Notes under the pieces: generated by a model
Databases searched by the model: none
What the model was told of the DNA's origin: nothing
What the model saw: only the letters and a program-made list of their open reading frames with translations
Shown: positions 25,058 through 32,870 of the stretch, piece by piece
Position numbering within the stretch: the stretch's first letter is position 1
Layout of the letters: every line of letters starts with the position of its first letter
Position numbers and translations under genes: made by a program
NCBI GenBank assembly: GCA_947626745.1
Contig: CANQTF010000003.1
Location: 124,001 to 188,000 of the forward strand
Direction of reading: 5' to 3'
Length of the DNA stretch: 64,000 bases
From: an uncultured Lachnospiraceae bacterium
GTDB taxonomy: Bacteria > Bacillota > Clostridia > Lachnospirales > Lachnospiraceae

Positions 25058-25279
25058 ATGAAAACTTTGAGAGAGGTATCCTGCGGCGAGACCGTGACGG
25101 TCAGAAAGCTGTCGGGAGAAGGCCCGGTCAAGAGGCGTATCATGGATATGGGGATCACCAAGGGCGTGTCCGTCTATGTGTGTAAGGTTGCGCCTCTGGG
25201 CGATCCCGTGGAAGTTACGGTGCGCGGATATGAATTGTCTCTGCGCAAGGCGGATGCCGAGATGATAGAGGTTGAATAA
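25058..25279 (+). CDS. feoA: FeoA family protein (second copy)
   Basis: 73 residues from the ATG at 25058, with GGAGGAGAG upstream. FeoA domain: MKTLREVSCGETVTVRKLSG, then KRRIMDMGITKGVSVYVCKV, then GDPVEVTVRGYELSLRKADA. This is the more canonical FeoA of the pair, with the MDMGITKG turn and an ending like other stand-alone FeoA proteins. It lies 26 bases before feoB. Two FeoA copies ahead of one FeoB is common in Clostridia. Confidence 0.95.
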   Translation: MKTLREVSCGETVTVRKLSGEGPVKRRIMDMGITKGVSVYVCKVAPLGDPVEVTVRGYELSLRKADAEMIEVE

Positions 25280-25305
25280 ATATCACTTTTCAGGAGGAGG
25301 AAGAA

Positions 25306-27468
25306 ATGGCAATCAGGATCGCACTCGCAGGAAACCCGAACTGCGGCAAGACAACACTTTTTAACGCTTTGACGGGATCCAATCAGTTCGTCGGAAACTG
25401 GCCGGGCGTTACGGTGGAGAAGAAAGAGGGTAAACTGAAAGGAAACAAAGATGTAGTTATCATGGATCTGCCGGGTATCTATTCTTTGTCTCCTTATACG
25501 CTGGAGGAAGTCGTTGCGAGAAATTATCTGATAGGTGAGCGCCCCGATGCGATCATCAATATCGTGGACGGCACGAACATCGAGAGGAACTTATATCTGT
25601 CCACGCAGCTTTTGGAGCTTGGCATTCCGGTCGTTATGGCGATCAACATGATGGATGTGGTCAGCAAGAACGGCGACAAGATCTCGCCGGAAAAGCTGAG
25701 TAGGAGCTTGGGCTGCGAGGTCGTGGAGATTTCCGCACTGAAAGGCACGGGCATTCAGGAGGCCGCGGACAGGGCGGTGGCTGTCGCGGGCCGCGGGGAA
25801 CAGAAGATTGTGCATAGATTCGACGAGCGCGTGGAACATGCGATCTCGGATGCGGCCGCACTGCTTACGGGCGTGACGGAGAGCCAGAAGAGATTCTTCG
25901 CGATCAAGCTGTTGGAGAGAGACGCCAAGATCAGCGAACAGATGGCGGTGGTGCCCGATGTAAGTAAGCAGATCAACGATCTGGAGGAGATCTTTGAGGA
26001 CGATACGGAGAGCATCATCACAAACGAGAGGTATGTGTACATCTCCTCTGTCGTCAAGGACTGTATCGTCAAGAATAAAAAGCATGCGCTGACCACCTCC
26101 GACAAGATCGACCGCATCGTGACGAACAGATGGCTGGCGCTGCCGATCTTTGCGGCGGTCATGTTCATTGTATACTATGTGTCCGTGACTACGGTGGGGG
26201 CGTTCCTCACAGATTGGACCAATGATGTTCTGTTTGGCGAGATCATACCGCCCGCGATCGAGAGCCTTCTCGTGAGCATCGGCTGCGCGGACTGGCTGCA
26301 GGGGCTGATTTTGGACGGTATCGTGGCCGGCGTCGGCGCGGTGATCGGTTTCGTGCCCCAGATGCTTGTGTTGTTTTTGTTTCTGGCGTTCTTGGAGTCC
26401 TGCGGATATATGGCGAGGATCGCGTTTATCATGGACCGCATCTTCCGCAAGTTCGGTCTGTCCGGCAAGTCCTTTATCCCGATCCTGATCGGTACGGGCT
26501 GCGGCGTTCCGGGCATCATGGCTTCCCGTACGATCGAGAACGACAGAGACCGCAAGATGACGATCATGACGACGACATTTATTCCCTGCGGGGCGAAGCT
26601 GCCGATCATCGCGCTGATCGCGGGAGCGTTCTTCAACAATTCCGGCGCGGTTGCGTGGGGCGCATTCCTGATCGGTATTGCGGCGATCATCTGCTCGGGT
26701 ATCATCTTAAAAAAGACGAAAATGTTTGCCGGCGAGCCGGCGCCGTTCGTCATGGAGCTTCCGGCGTACCATATGCCGACCGTCGGCGCGGTTCTGAGAA
26801 GTATGTGGGAGCGCGGCTGGTCCTTCATCAAGAAGGCCGGTACGATAATCCTCCTCTCCACCATTGTGCTGTGGTTCCTGATGAGCTTCGGCTGGACGGA
26901 CGGCGGGTTCGGCATGTTGGAGGCGGAGCAGCTTGACGCCAGCATTTTGGCGAAGATCGGCAGCGCGATCGCGTGGATCTTTGCGCCGCTCGGCTGGACA
27001 CAGGCCGGAGAAGGCTGGAAAATGGCGGTTGCGGCGATCAGCGGCCTGATCGCGAAGGAGAATGTCGTGGCAACCTTCGGTATGCTGTTCGGCTTTGCCG
27101 AGGTGGCAGAGGACGGCGCGGAAGTGTGGGGCAGTCTGGCAGCGGTCATGACGCCGATCGCGGCGTTCGGTTTCCTCACCTTCAATCTTCTGTGCGCGCC
27201 CTGCTTTGCGGCGATGGGTGCGATCAAGCGGGAGATGAACAACGCAAAATGGTTCTGGTTTGCCATTGGCTATCAATGTCTGCTCGCCTATATCGTGGCG
27301 CTGTGCATCTATCAGCTCGGCACGTTCTTTATGGGCGGCGGTTTCGGGATCGGCGCGGCGGTATCGGTGCTGCTCGTGATCGGTTTCCTGTATCTGCTGT
27401 TTCGGCCGTACAGGGAAGCGGATTCTCTGCGGGTCGATACGAAGAAGATCGCGAAAGCGGCAAAATAA
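25306..27468 (+). CDS. feoB: ferrous iron transporter B
   Basis: 720 residues. The N-terminal G protein has G1 GNPNCGKTTLFN (about 9-20), switch region NWPGVTVEKKEG, G3 DLPGIYSL and G4 NMMD, followed by the helical regulatory domain. The membrane part (from about 280) has two Gate/nucleoside-recognition segments with the conserved GCGVPGIMASRTI and the Cys in LLCAPCFAAMG. It moves Fe(II) into the cell, coupled to GTP binding. GGAGGAGG lies just upstream of the ATG. The order feoA-feoA-feoB is one operon under the iron boxes at 24568 and 24600. Confidence 0.97.
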   Translation: MAIRIALAGNPNCGKTTLFNALTGSNQFVGNWPGVTVEKKEGKLKGNKDVVIMDLPGIYSLSPYTLEEVVARNYLIGERPDAIINIVDGTNIERNLYLSTQLLELGIPVVMAINMMDVVSKNGDKISPEKLSRSLGCEVVEISALKGTGIQEAADRAVAVAGRGEQKIVHRFDERVEHAISDAAALLTGVTESQKRFFAIKLLERDAKISEQMAVVPDVSKQINDLEEIFEDDTESIITNERYVYISSVVKDCIVKNKKHALTTSDKIDRIVTNRWLALPIFAAVMFIVYYVSVTTVGAFLTDWTNDVLFGEIIPPAIESLLVSIGCADWLQGLILDGIVAGVGAVIGFVPQMLVLFLFLAFLESCGYMARIAFIMDRIFRKFGLSGKSFIPILIGTGCGVPGIMASRTIENDRDRKMTIMTTTFIPCGAKLPIIALIAGAFFNNSGAVAWGAFLIGIAAIICSGIILKKTKMFAGEPAPFVMELPAYHMPTVGAVLRSMWERGWSFIKKAGTIILLSTIVLWFLMSFGWTDGGFGMLEAEQLDASILAKIGSAIAWIFAPLGWTQAGEGWKMAVAAISGLIAKENVVATFGMLFGFAEVAEDGAEVWGSLAAVMTPIAAFGFLTFNLLCAPCFAAMGAIKREMNNAKWFWFAIGYQCLLAYIVALCIYQLGTFFMGGGFGIGAAVSVLLVIGFLYLLFRPYREADSLRVDTKKIAKAAK

Positions 27469-27485
27469 AAACCGACAGTGTCTGC

Positions 27486-27519
27486 AGCCCCTGCCGGGTG
27501 GTTTACGGCAGGGGCTTTT
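27486..27519 (+). terminator. intrinsic terminator after feoB
   Basis: Stem AGCCCCTGCC / GGCAGGGGCT with an eleven-base loop and a TTTT tail. It separates feoB from the small Cys-rich gene, which may be reached by read-through or from a weak TATAAT at 27525-27530. Confidence 0.88.
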
Positions 27520-27560
27520 GCGAGTATAATATCATGTAGAGATTAGAAGGAGATGACGCT

Positions 27561-27692
27561 ATGGGAACAGCGGTCGTATTGGTAATCGTAGCGGGCGCGG
27601 CGGCGCTTGCGATACGGAGTATCATAAAGGACAAAAAGGCGGGCAAGTCGGTACAGTGCGGAGACTGCTCCCGCTGTAACCGATGTCATTAG
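27561..27692 (+). CDS. FeoB-associated Cys-rich membrane protein
   Basis: 43 residues. GAAGGAG lies ten bases before the ATG. One transmembrane helix (about 3-21) is followed by a basic stretch and a C-terminal CGDCSRCNRCH cluster with four Cys and a terminal His, the signature of the FeoB-associated Cys-rich family. It may handle Fe(II) at the membrane next to FeoB. Its place directly after feoB supports the call. Confidence 0.88.
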   Translation: MGTAVVLVIVAGAAALAIRSIIKDKKAGKSVQCGDCSRCNRCH

Positions 27693-27743
27693 GCGCGGTC
27701 GTTGGATCTACGCCGGAGGATCGTGCATATAGGCGGGGAAAAT

Positions 27744-28505
27744 ATGGCGGATACGGGCAGGACACAGAGAAAAGGCACAATACGGGAAATGAAGATCGCA
27801 GACTTGCCCTGCCGATTATTTGTTCCGGCAGGGTATGACGATACGGATGCGCGCTGTCCCGTGGTCTATGTCAACGGGGAGATACCGATAGAGGAGGTCG
27901 TGAACGAGGCGGAGAAGGCCGGGGTCTCCATGAACTTTCTCTTGCTGTCCGTACAGCCGGAGAGCTGGAACGACGACTTTACCCCGTGGAGCGCGCAGCC
28001 CTTCCGCAAGGGAGAAACCGCACCGGCCGGACGGGCAGACGGATATCTCCGGCGTCTGACGGGAGAGATCAAACCGTATATGGACACGCACTATCGGACG
28101 ATGCCGGAGGCCCGGCACACGGCGCTGATCGGGTATTCCCTCGGCGGGCTGGCCGCGCTGTACGCCATATACAGGACGGACGTATTCGGTATTGCCGGCA
28201 GCCTGTCGGGTTCGCTCTGGTATGATGATTTCTGCGAATATATGGAAAAGAACGCTCCGCGCTCCACAGACATCGGCGTGTATCTCTCCCTCGGCAGAAA
28301 GGAAAGCCGGAGTAAGGATCCGCGCATGGCGAAAGTGGCGGCCTGTACGGAGCGGGCGCAGGAGCTTCTGCTTCGTCAGATAGACGGAGCGGCCTTGGAG
28401 GACCGTGTCTGTCTGGAGTGGAATGACGGCGGACATTTTCATGAGATCCCGCGGCGTTTTGCCAAGGCGCTTGCGTGGGTGAGTTCCGCGTTTGCCCGAT
28501 TGTAG
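27744..28505 (+). CDS. alpha/beta hydrolase, Fes/IroE-like putative esterase
   Basis: 253 residues from the ATG at 27744 (GGCGGGG upstream; ATG 27789 is another candidate). It fits the esterase D family: nucleophile elbow GYSLGGLAALYA, strand VFGIAGSLSGSLWYDD, and a C-terminal catalytic His in GGHFHEIPRRF. No signal peptide, so it is cytosolic. Family members hydrolyse ferri-siderophore esters, other esters or S-formylglutathione. Its position right after the feo genes makes an iron-siderophore role possible, but no siderophore uptake genes are in the window. It converges on the DUF4129-type gene. Confidence 0.8.
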   Translation: MADTGRTQRKGTIREMKIADLPCRLFVPAGYDDTDARCPVVYVNGEIPIEEVVNEAEKAGVSMNFLLLSVQPESWNDDFTPWSAQPFRKGETAPAGRADGYLRRLTGEIKPYMDTHYRTMPEARHTALIGYSLGGLAALYAIYRTDVFGIAGSLSGSLWYDDFCEYMEKNAPRSTDIGVYLSLGRKESRSKDPRMAKVAACTERAQELLLRQIDGAALEDRVCLEWNDGGHFHEIPRRFAKALAWVSSAFARL

Positions 28506-28524
28506 GCGTATTTGCCGGGGACGG

Positions 28525-29757
28525 TCAGTCTGCTTGTCCGTACCGCGCCAGCTCATAGCGGTCATGGAGCCTCTGTATGTCCGTATTTTGGGCGATGCCG
28601 GCATTTTTTTCTATCTCGGTGGGCGTCTCGTGCCGCTCCGGCCGGTCTTTTCTGTATTTTCGGATCGTTTTTCGATATTCTTTCCTGATGCGCTCGCGCT
28701 CGGACAGTCGGTGCTGTCCGGCGGGGGCTTTTTTGATCCTGACGGCCGGTTCGGTCTTCTGCAGTTCCTCCACGATATCCCCGTTTTCATCGGCGGCCTC
28801 GCGGAAGGCGCGGAAAGTGCCGAAGATCACCTTAAGCAGTCCGGCAGCCACGGCGGCCAGTGCAGCCGCTTCTAGGATCCGTGACAGGGCAATCAGCCAC
28901 GGGGGTGTGGGTTTCGGCTCGCCGTACCGCTCTATCAACGCCTGTACGGGATCTTCGCCGGACGCCTCCGGCGGCATCTCCCATGTTGTTTCCGGATAAT
29001 CGAATTCTATGGGAGTCATGGATTTCCTGATATCGCGGTAGTGTCTGCCGGAGACGGTCATCAGAGCGGGCAGCGCCGCCGCGATGAATAGGAGGAGAAA
29101 GATCGCAAGCATACCGGCGCCGATGCCGTAGATCCGCCCGGAAGGCAGATTGCATGTCCGCTTATTGAGAGACAGATAGTTCTCCGTCTCGCAGATGTAC
29201 TTGTGCAAAAGTGCGGCCGGCGCATAGAATAGGGCGCTGAACAGCGCGGCGCTGCATACGGCCGGATTGTTCAGGTTCAGCGCCAGTGCATAGACTGCGC
29301 CGAAGAAGATGAGGACCGACAGCGAAGGCGTCCGCAGGGTGTCCGGCGCAGGACGCCAGGACGGATCCCTGTTTTTGGCGGCATCGCCGGCCTTCTTTCG
29401 CTTCAGGCGTTCTGCAATACGGCTTATGAGCACAGCGCCGGTCTCGATGATGAGGAATGTCATGTAAACGCCCGATACGGAGCTGCCGCGGACCGGAGAG
29501 ATCAGGAGCTGTCCGGCAAAGACGGTCGCGGCGAACAAAAGCGCGCTTGCGATAAGATAGGATAGAAGGCTGCGGCATCTGTCGACGGCGAGGTCGCTCG
29601 CAATGATCGGCAGAGCAATCACGAGGCATCTTAGATAGAGTGTCCGGCCGATGAGGTCGGGCTGCTCCGCGCCAAAAGTGTATACCATAGGCATAAGGAT
29701 CGCAAGGATCAGAGTGATGTGAGTCCATTCTGTCACTTTTTTGACTGCGGTTCTCAA
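28525..29757 (-). CDS. DUF4129-type membrane protein of the MoxR/DUF58 cluster
   Basis: 410 residues with several transmembrane helices (a block at about 12-110, others near 155-200, 215-235 and 293-313) and a basic cytosolic tail. The tail has ERIRKEYRKTIRKYRKDR, then TPTEIEKNAGI, then LHDRYELARYG, the pattern of the DUF4129 domain found at the C-terminus of transglutaminase-like proteins in such clusters. No transglutaminase Cys-His-Asp core is visible, so this is the membrane and DUF4129 part alone. It overlaps the DUF58 gene by four bases and is the last of the MoxR-DUF58-DUF4129 unit. Confidence 0.75.
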   Translation of the reverse strand: MRTAVKKVTEWTHITLILAILMPMVYTFGAEQPDLIGRTLYLRCLVIALPIIASDLAVDRCRSLLSYLIASALLFAATVFAGQLLISPVRGSSVSGVYMTFLIIETGAVLISRIAERLKRKKAGDAAKNRDPSWRPAPDTLRTPSLSVLIFFGAVYALALNLNNPAVCSAALFSALFYAPAALLHKYICETENYLSLNKRTCNLPSGRIYGIGAGMLAIFLLLFIAAALPALMTVSGRHYRDIRKSMTPIEFDYPETTWEMPPEASGEDPVQALIERYGEPKPTPPWLIALSRILEAAALAAVAAGLLKVIFGTFRAFREAADENGDIVEELQKTEPAVRIKKAPAGQHRLSERERIRKEYRKTIRKYRKDRPERHETPTEIEKNAGIAQNTDIQRLHDRYELARYGQAD

Positions 29758-30935
29758 CTTCTTTCCACCTCCCGTTTGATCGGACGGATATTATCCGGCA
29801 CACGCAGTTCGCAAGGCTCGTTTCGCATATAGGGAACGACCAGCACGGCCTGTCTGTCTTTGCCGACGAATGCCTCTATGGCCGCTTGGCTGCGCGCAAT
29901 ATTCTTGGAAATAAAGATCAGCATGGTGTCCTGCGGCTCAGAGAAGGAGTCCGGTCTGCGGCGGGCCTGTGCATCGTCACGCAGTTCACCGAGCAGATCC
30001 GCAAAAGGCACGGTATTTTCGTCGCTTTTGCATTTTGCCAGCAGCTGCTCTATCGCGTCCAGATGCCGTTTGCCCCCGGCGGGCGCAAGGCGCACGGTGC
30101 GCGGCGCGTTTCCTGATGCGTCCCTGTCTTCTGCGTTGCCCCGACAGCCCGCGTTGACGCACAGCCCCACTTCCATGCCGCGGGCGATCAGCCTCTGTGC
30201 GAGCGATGCGGCGACGGAGACGGATTCTTCCACGAGGAGATCGTATTTCAGGATACCGCGGTCCTCTACGTCCAGATAGAGCATCACGCTCTCCGTAAGC
30301 GTAGACTCAAAGGTATTTACCATCAGCCCGCCCGTCCGTGCGCTTGCTTTCCAGTTGATCGTGTTCATGGGATCGGCGGACGTGTATTCGCGAATGGAAG
30401 CGAAGGCGAAAGGATCTTCATAGAGACGTTTTGCACACTGCAGGTTCCCCATCAGCCGTTCACAGGCGACGAGGATATCCGAGACGTCCGTCCGCGCGGC
30501 GTAGACATACAGCTCCGTATCCGCGGGACAGGCCGCGGAATAGCGTTTGGTGTGCAGCATGGAAAAAGAGGCGAGATAGGATTCGCTGATGCGGTAATAC
30601 CCCCTTTGGGTGCAGTCAAGCGTCAGTTTTCTGGTGACGCGCTGCCGCCCGAGCAGGGCAAAGATATCCCGTTTGTATACGAAGTCGCTCACGTTCGTAT
30701 TTTCACTGTCGTGAAAAGAAAGCCGCCTGTCCACATGAAAAGCGACTTCCAACACCGGGAGCATAAGTCTTTTGCGGTTTTCGATCCGCTCCGTCATCTG
30801 CGCCTGTTCGCCTGTATAGACGTAATTCTGCAGAAAATTCAGAGAGACCGACAGATCCTTGCTCCAATGCATGGAATAATACAGATCCCAGAGGACCGAC
30901 AGGAGCAGGAATCCTAAGAAAAACAGGCTGATCAT
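29754..30935 (-). CDS. DUF58 domain protein
   Basis: 393 residues. An N-terminal hydrophobic segment (about 1-17) is followed by an outer or peripheral beta region and then the DUF58 core, with REYTSADPMNTINWKASART (the family signature around residues 193-212) and a vWA-like fold to the C-terminus (MLYLDVEDRG, MLIFISKNIARSQ). DUF58 proteins act with MoxR ATPases in assembling or maturing envelope or redox complexes, by an unclear mechanism. The gene overlaps moxR by four bases upstream and the DUF4129 gene by four bases downstream. Confidence 0.9.
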   Translation of the reverse strand: MISLFFLGFLLLSVLWDLYYSMHWSKDLSVSLNFLQNYVYTGEQAQMTERIENRKRLMLPVLEVAFHVDRRLSFHDSENTNVSDFVYKRDIFALLGRQRVTRKLTLDCTQRGYYRISESYLASFSMLHTKRYSAACPADTELYVYAARTDVSDILVACERLMGNLQCAKRLYEDPFAFASIREYTSADPMNTINWKASARTGGLMVNTFESTLTESVMLYLDVEDRGILKYDLLVEESVSVAASLAQRLIARGMEVGLCVNAGCRGNAEDRDASGNAPRTVRLAPAGGKRHLDAIEQLLAKCKSDENTVPFADLLGELRDDAQARRRPDSFSEPQDTMLIFISKNIARSQAAIEAFVGKDRQAVLVVPYMRNEPCELRVPDNIRPIKREVERS

Positions 30936-31888
30936 GGTTTGGTCCAGTCCTCCGTAGGAAGGGCGGTGCTGTTCAAAAGTTCCCGGATCAAGGCTTCCTT
31001 CTCTTCTGTGTAGGAGACCTCGGAGATCATTCTGTGCGCGAGCACGGGCACGGCCACGGCCTTGATGTCCTCCGGCGTCACAAAATCCCGCCCCTGCACC
31101 ATCGCATACCCCTGCGATGCGCGCAGCAGGGCGAGTGTGCCGCGCGGGCTGACACCCTCCGCGATAGAGCGGCTCTTATCGGAAGAAGCGCCGTATTTGC
31201 GCGTTCCCTGCACGAGGTCTACCAGATAGTCCCGCAGGTCGCCGTGGACGTAAACATTCTGACAGTCCCGCTGCAGCGATAGGATCTCCTCTTGTTTACA
31301 TACGGGAGAGATCTTTTCCAAGGGCTGGTCGTTGATGTAGCGGTCGATCATCTGCCGTTCTTCTTCCCGTGTCAGGCTTCCCATGTCGATCCGCATGAGG
31401 AAACGGTCCATCTGCGCCTCCGGAAGCGGGTAGCAGCCCAGCGTCTCCACCGGGTTCTGCGTTGCGATCACGAAGAAAGGGGCGTTCAGCGTCCGCGTCA
31501 CGCCGTCCACCGTGACCTGTCCCTCGCCCATGCACTCGAGCAGACTCGACTGTGTCCGCGGCGTGGCGCGGTTGATCTCGTCCGCCAGCAGCAGGTTGGT
31601 GAACACAGGCCCTTCCTTAAAGACAAAAGCGCCCTTTTCCTGATTATAGTAGGACAGTCCCGTCACGTCGCTGGGCAGCAGGTCGGGGGTAAACTGCACC
31701 CTGCCGAATGCGAGATCCATCGACTTGGCCAGCGATTTGGCCAACACGGTCTTCCCCGTGCCCGGTACATCTTCCAGAAGGACATGGCCGCCCGCCGCCA
31801 GCGCCGCCAGCAGCAGATCGGTGACGTTTTCCTTCCCGATGATCACTTTGGAAACATTTTCTTTGATGCGCGGTAACAGATCGTTCAT
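30932..31888 (-). CDS. MoxR family AAA+ ATPase
   Basis: 318 residues. Walker A is LEDVPGTGKTVLAKSLAKSM (about 37-56), Walker B LLLADEINRATPRTQSSLLE, sensor 1 FFVIATQNPVE, and the arginine-finger region YPLPEAQMDRFLMRI. The C-terminal AAA lid has SPRGTLALLRASQGYA. MoxR ATPases remodel or assemble partner proteins and are almost always next to a DUF58 gene, as here. ACTGTTCC precedes the ATG with AAAGGAC upstream. It is cotranscribed with the lipoprotein gene 20 bases upstream. Confidence 0.95.
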   Translation of the reverse strand: MNDLLPRIKENVSKVIIGKENVTDLLLAALAAGGHVLLEDVPGTGKTVLAKSLAKSMDLAFGRVQFTPDLLPSDVTGLSYYNQEKGAFVFKEGPVFTNLLLADEINRATPRTQSSLLECMGEGQVTVDGVTRTLNAPFFVIATQNPVETLGCYPLPEAQMDRFLMRIDMGSLTREEERQMIDRYINDQPLEKISPVCKQEEILSLQRDCQNVYVHGDLRDYLVDLVQGTRKYGASSDKSRSIAEGVSPRGTLALLRASQGYAMVQGRDFVTPEDIKAVAVPVLAHRMISEVSYTEEKEALIRELLNSTALPTEDWTKP

Positions 31889-31908
31889 GGGAACAGTCCT
31901 TTCTGGGA

Positions 31909-32520
31909 TCAGTCATCTATCCCAAAATAATATTCTAACTGATCTTCCGCCTTGTCAAGTGCATCTTCCAATTTTTCCAGTTCCCGCTCCGTGCTTCTGT
32001 AATCGTCTCTCGACAGAGAGCCGCTTCGCACCTGTCTTTCCAGTTCATCCTCGTACCTGTCGAGTCGGCGGTCGATGCTCTCGGCGTCCTGCTTGTAAGT
32101 GAAGAACTGTTCCAGTTCGGGATTGCGGCTGTCGGCGAGCAGCGTACCTACCCTTGCGGTGAAGTCGTCCACCAGTGCGGTCAGACTTTCCATCGTGTCT
32201 GTGTCGTCCGCGGGGCTGCCGCTGTCGGGCGTCGGTTGTGCATTGTCCGCGGGCGGCGCCTGTGTGTTGTCTGCCGGTGCGGTGGGTGTATCTGCGGGCG
32301 GCGTCTGTGTGCCGTCTGCGGGGGCAGCGGGCTGTTCCGGCGCGGACGCGGCGTTTGTCTGCTGCAAGTCCGTGATCTGCTGCTGCAGGTCCGCGATCTC
32401 CTGACGCAGAGCCTCCGTCTCGCTGTTATCGGCGGCTGTCCCACAGGCGGACAACATACATGCCAGAGACAGCACACATGCCGTCCGGATACCGAGCTTG
32501 TAAAGTCTTGTTTTTTTCAT
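31909..32520 (-). CDS. coiled-coil lipoprotein
   Basis: 203 residues from the ATG at 32520, preceded by GGAGGG. Lipobox SLACMLSACG gives an acylated Cys near residue 25. A heptad-rich coiled coil follows (ALRQEIADLQQQITDLQQ), then a Pro/Ala-rich low-complexity spacer with repeated PPADN/APADN units (about 60-105), and a charged helical domain to the end (RRLDRYEDELERQVRSGSL). It resembles lipoproteins that span part of the cell wall. It heads the moxR-DUF58-DUF4129 unit and has an elaborate leader (32521-32654) that may control translation. Confidence 0.75.
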   Translation of the reverse strand: MKKTRLYKLGIRTACVLSLACMLSACGTAADNSETEALRQEIADLQQQITDLQQTNAASAPEQPAAPADGTQTPPADTPTAPADNTQAPPADNAQPTPDSGSPADDTDTMESLTALVDDFTARVGTLLADSRNPELEQFFTYKQDAESIDRRLDRYEDELERQVRSGSLSRDDYRSTERELEKLEDALDKAEDQLEYYFGIDD

Positions 32521-32654
32521 AATACCCTCCATTCTGGAGCGTTCTCGCGACAGGGCGACGCGAATCTCAAATTCGCGTCTGCCATCAGGGGAATTTGTGA
32601 CGCTCCAGCACAAATTCCCGCGTGAAAAATCAGCACATCAGTGTGATTTTTCAC
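32521..32654 (-). promoter_or_regulatory. structured leader RNA with potential Shine-Dalgarno switch (copy C)
   Basis: Three perfect hairpins lie in a row upstream of the lipoprotein start. H3 has 11-base arms at 32622-32632/32644-32654, with an inner CAC/GTG. H2 has 11-base arms at 32589-32599/32609-32619 and a nine-base loop. H1 has nine-base arms at 32557-32565/32571-32579. In the minus-strand RNA the H2 loop (CTGGAGCGT) is exactly complementary to ACGCTCCAG at 32542-32534, just upstream of the Shine-Dalgarno. That same segment can instead form CTCCA-GAA-TGGAG and cover the GGAGGG site. This is the layout of a cis-acting switch. No ligand or family is recognised. Confidence 0.6.
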
Positions 32655-32757
32655 ACTATCCTCTCATTCCACAGATATATTCTGCAATACTACTATCAGT
32701 ATTAACAGTATAATCCCCAAATGTAAAAAAATTGTGAACATCGAAGCCCAAATAAGG

Positions 32758-32811
32758 TTGACAGATGTAACCCGCGGTGTTATCTTGTAAATAGGGTTAC
32801 GGAAGTCACCC
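32758..32811 (+). promoter_or_regulatory. promoter with GTAACCC operator half-sites
   Basis: TTGACA at 32758-32763, a 17-base spacer and TATCTT at 32781-32786 form a promoter 85 bases before the lipoprotein/ABC operon. Three related half-sites alternate in direction: GTAACCC 32767-32773 in the spacer, GGGTTAC 32794-32800, and GTCACCC 32805-32811. The rest of the gap (32655-32757) holds AT-rich sequence with nothing recognised. Confidence 0.6.
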
Positions 32812-32870
32812 TGTAATGCGGACGATCGTAATGACAGACGCGGATCCGAGAAATAAAGGAGATACAAACG

